Below, in pieces: positions 34,500 through 43,444 of a stretch of 64,000 bases of DNA. The stretch's first letter is position 1, and the number at the start of each line of letters is the position of its first letter. Origin of the DNA: Comamonas sp. 26 (GTDB lineage Bacteria > Pseudomonadota > Gammaproteobacteria > Burkholderiales > Burkholderiaceae_C); assembly GCF_002754475.1 (NCBI RefSeq), contig NZ_PEFL01000002.1, positions 186,001 to 250,000 on the forward strand. The letters are read 5' to 3'. Position numbers and translations under genes: made by a program. The notes beneath the pieces are model-generated. The model made no database searches, was not told the origin of the DNA, and was given only the letters and a program-made list of their open reading frames with translations.

Positions 34500-36044
34500 A
34501 TGACTGAACAAAACACCTCTTCTGCGGCAGAAAACACCGCCCCTCAGGACGAAAACAAACTCATCGCTGAGCGCCGCGAAAAACTCAAAGCCTTGCGCGA
34601 GCACGCCAAGGCCCAGGGCATCGCCGCCTTCCCCAATGACTTCAAGCCTGAGCACCGCGCCGAAGCGCTGATTGCCGAGCATGGCGATAAGGAAGCTGAA
34701 GCACTGGACGCAGCTGCCGTCACCGTCAGCGTGGCAGGCCGCATGATGCTCAAGCGCGTCATGGGCAAGGCCAGCTTTGCCACCGTGCAAGACGCCACCG
34801 GTCGCATCCAGGCCTATGTCACCCGCGACGCCGTGGGTGAAGAGGTGTATGCCGATTTCAAGAAGTGGGACCTGGGCGACATCATCGCCGTCGAAGGCCA
34901 GTTGATGAAGACCAAGACCGGCGAGCTGTCGATCAAGGCCACCAAGATTCGCATGCTCACCAAGAGTCTGCGCCCCATGCCCGACAAGTTCCACGGCATG
35001 GCCGACCAGGAACAAAAGTACCGCCAGCGCTATGTCGACCTGATGATGGACGAGGACGCCCGCAAGCGCTTTGTGGCCCGCAGCAAGGCCGTGTCCGGCC
35101 TGCGCGACTTCATGGTGCAAAACGGCTTCCTCGAAGTCGAAACCCCCATGCTCCACCCCATCCCCGGTGGAGCCAATGCCAAGCCGTTTGTGACACATCA
35201 CAACGCGCTGGATCAGGAGATGTATCTGCGCATTGCGCCCGAGCTATACCTCAAGCGTCTGGTGGTCGGTGGTTTCGAGCGCGTGTTCGAGATCAACCGC
35301 AACTTCCGCAACGAAGGTATCTCGGTGCGCCACAACCCCGAGTTCACCATGATGGAGTTCTACGCGGCCTACTGGAACTACCAGGACCTGATGGACTACA
35401 CCGAAGCGCTGATCCGCGACGCCGCGATGAAGGCCGTGGGCACGCTGCAGCTGACTTACGGCGGCAAGCCCGTGGATCTGGAAGCTCCGTTTGAGCGCCT
35501 GACCATCGTGGAAGCCATCGTCAAGTACACCGAAGCTGGCGAAAACGTCACCAACCGCGAGTGGCTGACCAACGCCCTGCAGAAGCTGGGCATGAAGGAA
35601 GAGAAGAACAAACTCTCGACCCGCACACTGGCCAGCCTGCAGGTGCTGTACTTCGAAGAAGTGGTGGAAGAGAAGCTGTGGAACCCCACCTTCATAATGG
35701 AACACCCTACAGAAATCTCGCCTCTGGCCCGCGCCAATGACGATCGCCCTGAAGTGACCGAGCGCTTTGAGCTCTACATCACCGGCCGCGAATTCGGCAA
35801 CGGCTTCTCTGAGCTCAACGATGCGGAAGACCAGGCTGCGCGTTTCAACGCCCAGGTCGATGCCAAGGACAGCGGCGATGACGAAGCCATGTACTTTGAC
35901 CAGGACTTTGTGCGCGCGCTGGAATACGGCATGCCCCCCACAGGTGGTTGTGGCATCGGCATTGACCGCTTCATGATGCTGCTGACCGACAGCGCAAGCA
36001 TCCGCGATGTGATTCTGTTCCCTGCTTTGCGCCGCGAAAGCTGA
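34500..36044 (+). CDS. lysS: Lysyl-tRNA synthetase, class II
   Basis: Charges tRNA-Lys. The 514-residue protein has an N-terminal OB-fold anticodon domain (about 70-185, [20 protein letters not shown]) and a class II catalytic core with motif 1 ([21 protein letters not shown]), motif 2 ([20 protein letters not shown]) and motif 3 ([15 protein letters not shown]). The ATG at 34500 is preferred over an upstream in-frame codon at 34437 because it gives the usual N-terminal charged helix. A T-less perfect hairpin, CCATGCCCAG/CTGGGCATGG (36061-36092), follows the gene. Confidence 0.97.
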   Translation: MTEQNTSSAAENTAPQDENKLIAERREKLKALREHAKAQGIAAFPNDFKPEHRAEALIAEHGDKEAEALDAAAVTVSVAGRMMLKRVMGKASFATVQDATGRIQAYVTRDAVGEEVYADFKKWDLGDIIAVEGQLMKTKTGELSIKATKIRMLTKSLRPMPDKFHGMADQEQKYRQRYVDLMMDEDARKRFVARSKAVSGLRDFMVQNGFLEVETPMLHPIPGGANAKPFVTHHNALDQEMYLRIAPELYLKRLVVGGFERVFEINRNFRNEGISVRHNPEFTMMEFYAAYWNYQDLMDYTEALIRDAAMKAVGTLQLTYGGKPVDLEAPFERLTIVEAIVKYTEAGENVTNREWLTNALQKLGMKEEKNKLSTRTLASLQVLYFEEVVEEKLWNPTFIMEHPTEISPLARANDDRPEVTERFELYITGREFGNGFSELNDAEDQAARFNAQVDAKDSGDDEAMYFDQDFVRALEYGMPPTGGCGIGIDRFMMLLTDSASIRDVILFPALRRES

Positions 36045-36662
36045 TCCAGCATTCGCGCCACCATGCCCAGCGCCCGCGCACTCTGGGCATGGCGATGGGC
36101 ATGACAGTAGGCAGGCATATCTGCCCGAGGGTCGTCACCCTTATTGAATTCATCGACTGAGGGGTAGCCGCCTGCCCCACAGCTCACACTAGGTGATCAA
36201 CGCCCATAGCATCCGCCCGTCACTAGCGCGCTAGTGCGTTGTGTTTTAAGCGCTATGCTGATTGCATTTCTGGTACTGAAGGCCCTGATACTGTTTCACC
36301 ATCAAGTCCCGTGTTTTATGAGTACATGCGATCCAACCATGATCGCAAGATCCCTCAGACTCCCCCTTTTCTGACTACAGATCTAAAAGCAGCATGTCTC
36401 ATATTCAGCAGTGATTTTTGTCGATAACAGCAGCCACGACCTGTACTTTTTTGGTCTGGGGCTCGAAGCCGATGAAGCCACGCGCGCACAGGCACTGCAA
36501 TTGAGTAATGCCTTGACTGTGCACTATCACCAAGTCAATGTGATGGGCGTCTACTGACGCAGCCATTACTCTCAGCACCTGAATAAAAGAGACAAGCACG
36601 CCTACGCCCCGCGCCCCAGCAGCCCTCTGATTTCAGAGAGGGCTCTGGCTATACTGGCTGAC
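36045..36662. other. 618-base gap with palindromes and a possible decayed small gene
   Basis: Contains the lysS 3' hairpin (36061-36092), a perfect 16-base palindrome CACTAGCGCGCTAGTG (36221-36236) with the TAGCGC core of the A repeats, an AT-richer stretch (about 36240-36410) unlike its neighbours, and the remnant-like small frame at 36411-36557. Base composition and lack of conserved genes suggest an insertion or decay scar. Confidence 0.5.
36411..36557 (+). pseudogene. Small coding-like frame, possibly frame-shifted
   Basis: A frame of 48 codons from a GTG at 36411 to TGA, with coding-like third-position G/C. It reads VIFVDNSSHDLYFFGLGLEA then DEATRAQALQLSNALTVHYH and ends QVNVMGVY. An ATG at 36394 with six codons (MSHIQQ) ends in a stop that overlaps this GTG, one frame off, so the pair looks like one small gene broken by a single-base change. 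I do not recognise the product, and it may be non-functional. Confidence 0.35.
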
Positions 36663-37691
36663 ATGCAGATTCCTCAGTACTGGGCGCAAGTACGACTGCG
36701 CCATCAAACAGGTATTCGCCATGGGGTCACCGTCCAGCGCTGGGGCTGGTCTGACCGCAGCGAGCACGATGCGCACACCCATGCACAACAGCGCGCGCAG
36801 CAAGCGCTGGATGCGGCGCTTAACGCACCCGTAGAAAGCAACCAGCCCTCAGACTTCGAGCGCATGGAATGGATGGGTGAATATGGACTGAACGGCAGCA
36901 CGCCGATTCGCGAGGAAGTGCTGGAGCGGCGTGGTCTCACCGTGATGACACGCAACAGCTATGGCGCAAAGTGCCTCAATACAGAGCATGTGGCCATTGC
37001 GGACCTGGACTTTCCGCCCCAAAAAAAGCCTCCCCATTTCCCCTTCATCTCCACTATCTTGCTGGCCATGGCCTTGCCTTGGCTGTGGGTCACACCGATG
37101 GTCTGGAATCTGGGTCTGGCAGTGTTGATGCTGATCATTGCCAGCATCGGCCTGATCTTCTGGTCAGGCATACGCAAGTGGTTTCATGCCCGCCAGCAAC
37201 TGCGCACAGTTGCAAACCAACCGTCACCCACCCAGGCCGCTCTGGAAAAGGTACAGGCCTTCTCAGCAGCACACCCTGACTGGGGGCTGCGTGTGTATGA
37301 GACGCCCAAGGGGCTGCGGGTCATAGTGACCCACACTGCACTCACTCCCAGCGCACCCGAAACGCAAACCCTTTTCAACCAGCTAGAAGTGGACCCGTTG
37401 TATGCCTTGCTCTGCGCCAAGCAGCAATGCTTTCGCGCTCGCGTCAGCGGCAAGCCCTGGCGTATGAACTTGAATGGTTTGTCCACTCAGGAGCGCCGCT
37501 GGCCCTTGCCTGCAGCCTATCAAGCCGCACGCCAGCAGTGGGTTGATATTTATGAGGCACAGTCTGCACAATTCGCCGCTTGCCGTTATCTCGCTCAACT
37601 GGGCGCTGCAACTCAGTGCGCTGAAGCACAGGCTTTTGTGACCTGGCATGACGAGGCCTGCAAGGCCCATTCCTCGCTCACCTTGGCCTGA
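36663..37691 (+). CDS. Unknown protein with two central transmembrane helices
   Basis: A 342-residue protein I do not recognise. Residues 1-120 are soluble and basic, with a Trp-rich opening (YWAQVRLRHQTGIRHGVTVQ, WGWSDRSEHDAH). Two hydrophobic helices follow at about 126-145 (FISTILLAMALPWLWVTPMV) and 148-168 (LGLAVLMLIIASIGLIFWSG). A second soluble part (170-342) contains WGLRVYETPKGLRVIVTH and NQLEVDPLYALLCAKQQCFR. Both soluble parts probably face the same side. No catalytic motif is visible. Isolated between the lysS gap and a diguanylate cyclase gene. Confidence 0.75.
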   Translation: MQIPQYWAQVRLRHQTGIRHGVTVQRWGWSDRSEHDAHTHAQQRAQQALDAALNAPVESNQPSDFERMEWMGEYGLNGSTPIREEVLERRGLTVMTRNSYGAKCLNTEHVAIADLDFPPQKKPPHFPFISTILLAMALPWLWVTPMVWNLGLAVLMLIIASIGLIFWSGIRKWFHARQQLRTVANQPSPTQAALEKVQAFSAAHPDWGLRVYETPKGLRVIVTHTALTPSAPETQTLFNQLEVDPLYALLCAKQQCFRARVSGKPWRMNLNGLSTQERRWPLPAAYQAARQQWVDIYEAQSAQFAACRYLAQLGAATQCAEAQAFVTWHDEACKAHSSLTLA

Positions 37692-37773
37692 GGTAGCTCA
37701 GCGGCTCTACGGGAGATTCTTTTTTGAAACTAGCGTATAAAGTAACAAAATATTTCTCTTGCTTGCTGACTGA

Positions 37774-37802
37774 TTGACAGATTTGGCCTGACCTCGTTTT
37801 AT
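37774..37802 (+). promoter_or_regulatory. Promoter of the diguanylate cyclase gene
   Basis: TTGACA (37774-37779, consensus), a 17-base spacer and TTTTAT (37797-37802). The ATG follows 10 bases after the -10 box, leaving almost no room for a leader. Confidence 0.5.
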
Positions 37803-37812
37803 CTTCTGCCAC

Positions 37813-38865
37813 ATGACAGCTTTGCCATCCTTCGTTTCACCTGCCATCGAATCCAGTGGTGCGCGCTTTTCCTCTCCGGAATCTGGCGCGCCGTTTTCCG
37901 TCCTTGTAGTGGAAGATCAGGCTGTCATGCGTGCTGCGCTAGTCACCGAACTGCATCAGGCAGGTGTCACCCAGGTTCTGGAAGCCGAGAATGGCCGCTC
38001 GGCCCTGGCACTGTTCCGCAGCGAACGGCCCGATCTGGTGCTGCTGGACATTCGCCTGCCAGGTGAAGACGGCTACTGGGTCGCCCGCCAGCTGCGCGAA
38101 GCCGAGCCCGGCGAATGGACGCCCATTATTTTCTTATCCGGTCTGGACAACGATCTGGACGTCTGGCGCGGCATTGAAGCGGGTGGCGATGACTACTTGG
38201 TCAAACCCGTCAAACCCATTGTGCTGGTCGCCAAGCTGCGTGCCATGCGCCGCCTGCTGGACATGCGCCGCCGTCTGGTCACCGTATCCGCAGAGCTTCA
38301 CCTGGCCAATCAGAAGCTCAATGAAATGGTCGAGCTGGATGCTCTGACCGGCCTCGTCAATCGACGCGGGCTGGACCGCATGCTGCATGCCGAAATCTCA
38401 GCGGCCCGCCGCGAAGGCAAGCCGCTGACGCTGATGCTCTGCGACCTGGATCACTTCAAGCTCTTTAACGACACCTACGGCCACATTCAAGGCGATGAGT
38501 GCCTGCGGCAAGTGGGCCGCCTGCTGCGCGAGGTCTGCGTGCGCCCTCGCGATATTGCGGCGCGTTATGGCGGCGAAGAGTTTGCCCTCGTCCTGCCCAA
38601 TACACCTCGCTCGGGCTCCATGACATTTGCCCGCGCGCTGGGGCAAATGCTCAAGCTCCTCAAGATTCGCCCGGCAGGCTCGGACGAAGAAATTCTGCTG
38701 ACTCTATCTGGCGGCATCACCACCTGCATCCCCGATGAAAACACCAGCGCTGAATCGATGCTGATGCGGGCTGACGAAGCGCTGTACGCCGCCAAATCTC
38801 AAGGGCGCAACCGCTTCTTCAGCTTTGAGATGCAGATGGATACCATCGAGCAAAGGCAGATTTAG
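37813..38865 (+). CDS. Response regulator with diguanylate cyclase (GGDEF) output
   Basis: A 350-residue REC-GGDEF protein, so c-di-GMP synthesis under phosphorelay control. The receiver domain (about 28-150) has the acidic pair ED (34-35), the phospho-acceptor Asp79 in LVLLDIRLPGEDG and the Lys in LVKPVKP (131). The GGDEF domain (about 175-345) has the active-site GGEEF (253-257) and the product-inhibition site RPRD (244-247) exactly five residues before it, so it should be active and feedback-inhibited. No sensor kinase is adjacent, so its partner is elsewhere. Repeat B4 starts directly after its stop. Confidence 0.93.
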   Translation: MTALPSFVSPAIESSGARFSSPESGAPFSVLVVEDQAVMRAALVTELHQAGVTQVLEAENGRSALALFRSERPDLVLLDIRLPGEDGYWVARQLREAEPGEWTPIIFLSGLDNDLDVWRGIEAGGDDYLVKPVKPIVLVAKLRAMRRLLDMRRRLVTVSAELHLANQKLNEMVELDALTGLVNRRGLDRMLHAEISAARREGKPLTLMLCDLDHFKLFNDTYGHIQGDECLRQVGRLLREVCVRPRDIAARYGGEEFALVLPNTPRSGSMTFARALGQMLKLLKIRPAGSDEEILLTLSGGITTCIPDENTSAESMLMRADEALYAAKSQGRNRFFSFEMQMDTIEQRQI

Positions 38866-38866
38866 C

Positions 38867-38953
38867 TCCCTTAGCCGCGTTCCAGCGTCCCCTTGAGGGG
38901 AGCCGACACCTTTGCTACGGGACGGCCTTTGCAGGCGCCGGGCGTGCTGGATT
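38867..38953 (+). repeat. GC-rich stop-codon-associated repeat, copy B4
   Basis: CTCCCTTAGCCGCGTTCCAG, CGTCCCCTTGAGGGGAGCCG, ACACC and TACGGGACGGCCTTTGCAGG. A more degenerate copy that begins at the stop codon of the diguanylate cyclase gene and reads in the same direction. Confidence 0.65.
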
Positions 38954-39050
38954 GACGTTCCCCCGCTCTGCTTTGAAGAAACGCTAGGATCGACGCATTC
39001 CTTCGTCAGTCCTACTGGACTGCCCTCTCCCGTTTTTTGAGTGACTGGTT

Positions 39051-39695
39051 ATGCGTCGTTTTCAAATGCACCTGCCCGAATGGATGCAGGACTGGCTTGA
39101 AATCCTGATCCCCGGGGTTCAGATTTTTCTCATCATCTTCGTGGCCTGGCTGATCAACTGGCTGATCAAGCGCATCATCTTGCGCGCTGGCAAGGCCTAC
39201 GATTTGCCGCACGAGCTGCTGATGCCGCTGCGCGGAGTGTTCCGCTGGATCATTATTGCTGCGGCCATTCTGGCGATTCTGGAGCGCCTTGGCATGTCAG
39301 CCACCGTGTTGTGGACTGCCTTTACCAGTTTTGCCACCGTGGGGGCCGTCGCCTTTTTTGCCGCCTGGAGCGTACTCTCCAACCTTTTTTGCGCACTACT
39401 CATTGTCACCGTCAGCCCGTTCAGGCTAGGTGACTACATCGAGGTACTGGACAGCGCTGAAAAGCCCGGCGCCAAGGGGCGCGTGATTGATCTCAACATG
39501 CTCTACATCACACTGCAGGATGACAGTGCGCCCGAAGGCCTGCCCAATCTGCTGCAGATTCCCAACTCGCTGATCTTCCAGCGCGTCATTCGCCGCTGGA
39601 AAGGCGGCATGCCTGTCGTCACCGAGAGCACACCAGCGACTAAAGATGAAGAAGCCTGTGCGATGGAGATTGCAACGCCCAGCAAACCGGCCTGA
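39051..39695 (+). CDS. Small mechanosensitive channel, MscS family
   Basis: A 214-residue inner-membrane protein. Hydrophobic helices lie at about 18-38 (LIPGVQIFLIIFVAWLINWL), 60-78 and 85-112, followed by the pore-lining helix and the start of the beta domain with FGCA-like features replaced here by FAAWSVLSNLFCALLIVTVS and FRLGDYIEVLD, the typical MscS hallmark. It lacks the long C-terminal alpha/beta domain, so it is at the short end of the family. Role: tension-gated ion release in hypo-osmotic shock (from family). Confidence 0.87.
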   Translation: MRRFQMHLPEWMQDWLEILIPGVQIFLIIFVAWLINWLIKRIILRAGKAYDLPHELLMPLRGVFRWIIIAAAILAILERLGMSATVLWTAFTSFATVGAVAFFAAWSVLSNLFCALLIVTVSPFRLGDYIEVLDSAEKPGAKGRVIDLNMLYITLQDDSAPEGLPNLLQIPNSLIFQRVIRRWKGGMPVVTESTPATKDEEACAMEIATPSKPA

Positions 39696-39712
39696 ACGCT
39701 TGCTTCATTCAT

Positions 39713-39738
39713 AAAAGGGCTTCTGATGAAGCCCTTTT
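39713..39738. terminator. Terminator shared by mscS-like gene and purT
   Basis: AAAAGGGCTTC (39713-39723) / GAAGCCCTTTT (39728-39738), perfect stem with a TGAT loop, A and T rich on both sides, between two convergent genes. Confidence 0.85.
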
Positions 39739-39753
39739 TGCTGCCCAGGCGAT

Positions 39754-40971
39754 TTAAGGCAGTCGCGGCTTGACCTTGCTGGCGGACAGCTTGGCGTTCA
39801 CACGTGCCTGCTCCACATCGGCAGCGCGCGCCAGCGCCACGCCCATGCGGCGCTTCACAAAGCTCTCGGGTTTGCCAAACAGGCGAATGTCCGTACCGGG
39901 CATGGCCAGCGCTTCATCCACACCATCAAACACCAGACCTTCGGCATCTTGACCGCCATAGATCACAGCGCTGGCACCGGGGTTGCGCAGGCTGGCATCC
40001 ACCGGCAGACCCAGAATGGCGCGGGCGTGCAGCTCAAACTCGCTTTGCCATTGGGTGGCCAGCGTGACCAGACCCGTATCGTGCGGACGGGGCGAGACTT
40101 CGCTGAACCATACCTGCTCGCCCTTCACAAACAGCTCGACGCCGAACAGGCCCAGACCACCCAAGTTATCGGTAACAGCCTTGGAGATCTGGCGTGACTT
40201 TTCCAGCGCAGCGGGATGCATGGGATGGGGCTGCCAGCTTTCCACATAGTCACCGGCCTGCTGTATGTGACCCACGGGATCGCAGAAATGGGTTTCGACC
40301 TGACCGTCAGCACCCTTGGCACGCACAGTCAGCTGGGTGATTTCGTAGTCAAAGTCGATAAAGCCTTCAACGATGACCCGGCCCTTGGCCACACGGCCAC
40401 CAGCCATGGCGTAGTCCCATGCGGCAGACACATCGGCTGCACCGTCGATCTTGCTCTGCCCCTTGCCAGAGCTGCTCATCACGGGCTTGACTACACAGGG
40501 GTAGCCAATTGCAGGCTGGCCATCGCTGCCGTCAATGGCGGCTTGCAGCTCTTGAAGCGAGTCGCAAAAACGGTAGGGACTGGTGGGCAGGCCCAGTGTT
40601 TCCGCAGCCAAACGGCGAATACCTTCACGATCCATGGTCAGTCGCGTGGCACGGGCAGTGGGGATGCAGGTGATGACGCCTGCGGCCTCCAGCTCTTCGA
40701 GCATGGGCGTGGCAATGGCTTCAATTTCGGGCACGACCAGATCGGGCTTGACTTCCTCAATCAGTGCTTTGAGCTGGGCCGGGTCGCTCATGGTGATAGT
40801 GCGCGCATGGTGGGCCACCTGCTGGCCGGGAGCGTTCTCGTAACGATCCACCGCAATGGTTTCCACGCCCAGACGCTGCAGCGCAATCAGCACTTCCTTG
40901 CCCAGTTCGCCGCTGCCCAGCAGCATGACTTTGGTGGCATTGGGGGAGAGAGGCGTTCCTAAGGTGGTCAT
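39754..40971 (-). CDS. purT: Formate-dependent phosphoribosylglycinamide formyltransferase
   Basis: ATP-grasp enzyme that formylates GAR with formate in purine synthesis, an alternative to folate-dependent PurN. The 405-residue protein begins [20 protein letters not shown] with [20 protein letters not shown], has the ATP-grasp core [11 protein letters not shown] and [15 protein letters not shown], and ends with [19 protein letters not shown]. All are canonical for PurT. Convergent with the mscS-like gene. Confidence 0.96.
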   Translation of the reverse strand: MTTLGTPLSPNATKVMLLGSGELGKEVLIALQRLGVETIAVDRYENAPGQQVAHHARTITMSDPAQLKALIEEVKPDLVVPEIEAIATPMLEELEAAGVITCIPTARATRLTMDREGIRRLAAETLGLPTSPYRFCDSLQELQAAIDGSDGQPAIGYPCVVKPVMSSSGKGQSKIDGAADVSAAWDYAMAGGRVAKGRVIVEGFIDFDYEITQLTVRAKGADGQVETHFCDPVGHIQQAGDYVESWQPHPMHPAALEKSRQISKAVTDNLGGLGLFGVELFVKGEQVWFSEVSPRPHDTGLVTLATQWQSEFELHARAILGLPVDASLRNPGASAVIYGGQDAEGLVFDGVDEALAMPGTDIRLFGKPESFVKRRMGVALARAADVEQARVNAKLSASKVKPRLP

Positions 40972-41072
40972 CAGGTGTTCCAGCGGGCAAAAAGCCTTGA
41001 ATGGCGGTCAAAAACACGCAGGGAGCAGAGCCCCAGCGTGCGGCAAGCCCGCCATCATAAAGGTGCAGGGCT

Positions 41073-41567
41073 TCAATCCTTCTCGGGCATGGCCGAGGAA
41101 TGATGGCTGGTGATCAACCACTGCTGACCATCCCAGCCATAGGTAAAGCTGTAGCGTCCGCTGACCTTGGCGCCTGTCTTGGCAAAGCTAAAGGTGTAGA
41201 GACCGGCATCCAGCGCGGTGTTGCAGCCAATGTCGACAAAGCGCATGTCGATGCTTCCCTCGGGCTGGTTTTCCAGAAAGTGAACGAAATAGTCTTGCTT
41301 CTCGGCAGCGCTCAAGCGCGCCTTGTTGGAGACCGTCGGCAGCAAAATGGAGCGGGCTGCATAGTTCTTCACCACTTCTGTTGCGCTGAGGCTCTTGAGC
41401 GACTGGTTCCAGCGCTCGAACAGGGCGGCGACCTCCGGCTCTGTGATCGCCTTGCACGCGGCTTGCACCTGCGGCGAGGAGCTGGCCAGTGGCTGAGAGC
41501 CGGTGCTGGCACAGCCCGTCAATACGGCGCAAGCCAGCGCCAACGTGGTCAAAGCAATTTTTGGCAT
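41073..41567 (-). CDS. Lipoprotein with an SgcJ/EcaC (DUF4440-like) domain
   Basis: A 164-residue protein with a lipoprotein signal peptide: KIALTTLALACAVLTGCAST puts the lipobox cysteine at about residue 19. The mature part (about 40-164) fits the NTF2-like fold of the SgcJ/EcaC/DUF4440 group (ALFERWNQSLKSLSATEVVK, YAARSILLPTVSNK, SGRYSFTYGWDGQQWLITSH). The function of these small domains is usually unknown. The ATG at 41567 has a GGAG ribosome binding site; the frame is open further upstream but without a start of quality. Confidence 0.8.
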   Translation of the reverse strand: MPKIALTTLALACAVLTGCASTGSQPLASSSPQVQAACKAITEPEVAALFERWNQSLKSLSATEVVKNYAARSILLPTVSNKARLSAAEKQDYFVHFLENQPEGSIDMRFVDIGCNTALDAGLYTFSFAKTGAKVSGRYSFTYGWDGQQWLITSHHSSAMPEKD

Positions 41568-41734
41568 GGAATGTCTCCTGATTTCTGTCATCAAAAAAGC
41601 GCCCGGTGGGCGCTTGCGAGGCTCATGGCCCGTCCCCCTGAGGGGTCTGATGACTATAGATTTTGGCACTCCCAAAAACTTGATCTACCTCAAGGCCACT
41701 AACACTAGATGGTCACAACACTTTTCTGCCAGCA

Positions 41735-41804
41735 TCGCGATTCATTGCTACTCAACTCATAGCATTAACCCATTGATAAACAAGCGCCAAGGCTAGATAA
41801 AAGC
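41735..41804. repeat. AT-rich dispersed repeat, copy A8 (degenerate)
   Basis: CAACTCATAGCATTAACCCA, TTGATAAACAAGCGCCAAGG, CTAGATAAAAG. The AAGCGCC core and TAG boxes recall the A family. It lies between the lipoprotein gene and the next small gene. Confidence 0.35.
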
Positions 41805-42167
41805 CTAATTCAACACCGGCGAATAATGCTCAATGCGGCAGGGACCCCGATCCTTGCACTCGCCATCCAGATAGCGGTAGCGCACCTTCACCGTGGTGCC
41901 AGGCTTGGGCCATTGGCGGCGCGGCAGCTCGCTTTGATAGTCGGTGGTTTCGGGCCTGAAGCTCAGTACAGTCCCCGCCTGCGGACATTCGGCCTGACCC
42001 TTGGCCCGGCTTTCGATCACGCGGGTCTGCAACTGGCTGCGGCCGGTTTGCTTATCGCGCACCTCGACCTTGAGATCGCAGATCTCCCAGTTGCTCGCCA
42101 TGGCCGGCGCACCAGTGGCACACAGCAATATGGCGGCCAGCCAGGTTTTTCGTTTATTCATAGACAT
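41805..42167 (-). CDS. Small exported protein of unknown function
   Basis: A 120-residue protein with a clear signal peptide (KRKTWLAAILLCATGAPAMA then SNWEICDLKVEV). The mature part has four cysteines (CDLKVEV, AECPQAG, GECKDRG, PCRIEHY), probably two disulphides, which fits the periplasm. I do not recognise it. Its start overlaps the end of the tenA-like gene by 14 bases, so the two are probably translated together. Confidence 0.65.
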   Translation of the reverse strand: MSMNKRKTWLAAILLCATGAPAMASNWEICDLKVEVRDKQTGRSQLQTRVIESRAKGQAECPQAGTVLSFRPETTDYQSELPRRQWPKPGTTVKVRYRYLDGECKDRGPCRIEHYSPVLN

Positions 42168-42828
42168 GGTCAAAAAACTGGCGCTCCAGCTTTACGGCTC
42201 GCTGAAAGTAATGGGTAGCTTCGGCCTTTTGAGTTTCATCCAGCGTGGGGCCGATACGGTCTAGCTCGCTGCGCAGCCAGCCCACAAAGCCGCGAAAGAA
42301 GTCATTGGCATGCAGCACGATCCATTCCGAATGCTCAAAGCGCTCGGGCATGGGCAGGTGCTTTTTTGCAGGCTGATCGGCCCAGTCCAGATAAATGCCT
42401 TCGGCCACGGCCAGCACAGCCATGCAGTTGGCGTAGTTCAGGCTTTGCGCGGCTTCATGCATGAGCTGCTGAAAAGCCTTGGTGGGCGCAGTCAGCTCAG
42501 GCGTCAGGCGCTGGTCTTCCGGCACACCCAGCATGTCAAAGCTGCGCAGAAAATACGTGTTTTCGTCGCTGGTCACCATGCCCGCAAATTGCGACAACAC
42601 CACGCGCGGCGCAAACACATCGGCGCTGGCAATGGCTGCACCCAGCAGGGCCACAAAGCGGTTGATGAACTGATAGTCCTGCACCAGATAGTGGCGCAGC
42701 AAGGCGTCATCCAGCGAGCCATCAAAAATCTCATGGACGAAGCGGTGCTGCACGCAGGCATTCCAGTCCTCAATGCAGGACTGACGCAGTTGCTCGGCAA
42801 AGCCTTGGGATGGGTTCAAATCACTCAC
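42154..42828 (-). CDS. tenA: TenA-family protein (thiaminase II / aminopyrimidine aminohydrolase type)
   Basis: A 224-residue all-helical TenA-like protein, starting at GTG 42828 with a GGAG ribosome binding site. Conserved features are HRFVHEIFDGSLDDALLRHY, DYQFINRFVALLG and FEHSEWIVLHANDFF. Where classical TenA has the active-site cysteine (as in LPCYWLY), this protein reads LAVAEGIYLDWA, with Glu nearby, which resembles the TenA_E class. By family the role is salvage of thiamine breakdown products; the exact activity is uncertain. Confidence 0.8.
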   Translation of the reverse strand: MSDLNPSQGFAEQLRQSCIEDWNACVQHRFVHEIFDGSLDDALLRHYLVQDYQFINRFVALLGAAIASADVFAPRVVLSQFAGMVTSDENTYFLRSFDMLGVPEDQRLTPELTAPTKAFQQLMHEAAQSLNYANCMAVLAVAEGIYLDWADQPAKKHLPMPERFEHSEWIVLHANDFFRGFVGWLRSELDRIGPTLDETQKAEATHYFQRAVKLERQFFDHVYE

Positions 42829-42844
42829 AGCCGTCTCCAGTTTC

Positions 42845-42903
42845 TATGAAATCAATAGCTGAATGCGCTTCATGCAAGCGCGCCACAGGCCATTTTCATT
42901 AAA
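42845..42903. repeat. AT-rich dispersed repeat, copy A9
   Basis: AATCAATAGCTGAATGCGCT, TCATGCAAGCGCGCCACAGG, CCATTTTCATT. It carries the ATAGCTG start and the AAGCGC core and the GGCCA end seen in copy A1. Confidence 0.45.
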
Positions 42904-42919
42904 AAGAAGGCGATCAACA

Positions 42920-43390
42920 TCAATGCGTGAGAGCGGCTGTTTTAACGCCGCGTTGCGGAATGCCGCCGCTGTCGAACGCCATGTCTGAAGTCCAGACCAC
43001 ATCGTCCCAACCCCAGGGGCTGCTGGCTTGCTCCAGACTCAGCACATGCACGCCGCTCATGTCCTTGACACGCTCTTTAAGCCAGTCCACCTGATCGCTG
43101 CGCACAAACACCAGGCAGGCAATTTCCCAGTCAGGCTGCGTGATGTTCAGGCCGTGCAGCTGCGTCAGCAGTGGCGCATACCATTTCTCAATGCGTTCAT
43201 TGAGGCGGTTGACCAGCGCCAGCGGGTAGCCCGAGGCCGAGACTTCCACCACATAGACCTGACGGCGCGCAGGCCGCAGCGCCACAAAGGCCGGGCATTG
43301 CCAGCCTTCGGTCAGCTCGTATTTGGGGGCCACAAAGGTTTCGCCGTTGGCCGTGAGCAACTGCATCACGGCTTCTTCATGTCGGTCCAT
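42920..43390 (-). CDS. Conserved-looking protein of unknown function
   Basis: A 156-residue soluble protein I do not recognise. It has a Trp/Tyr-rich pattern (YELTEGWQCPAFVALRPARR, QVYVVEVSASGYPLALVNRL) and a second half with DWEIACLVFVRSDQVDWLKE and DDVVWTSDMAFDSGGIP. The alternating hydrophobic strands would fit a small alpha/beta fold, perhaps nuclease-like, but no catalytic residues can be named. Between tenA and pfkA, all on the same strand. Confidence 0.65.
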   Translation of the reverse strand: MDRHEEAVMQLLTANGETFVAPKYELTEGWQCPAFVALRPARRQVYVVEVSASGYPLALVNRLNERIEKWYAPLLTQLHGLNITQPDWEIACLVFVRSDQVDWLKERVKDMSGVHVLSLEQASSPWGWDDVVWTSDMAFDSGGIPQRGVKTAALTH

Positions 43391-43444
43391 GCTGTATCTC
43401 TCCGGCGCGCGGAAAGTGCGCGCAGGCTCACACCTTAGCGCAGC

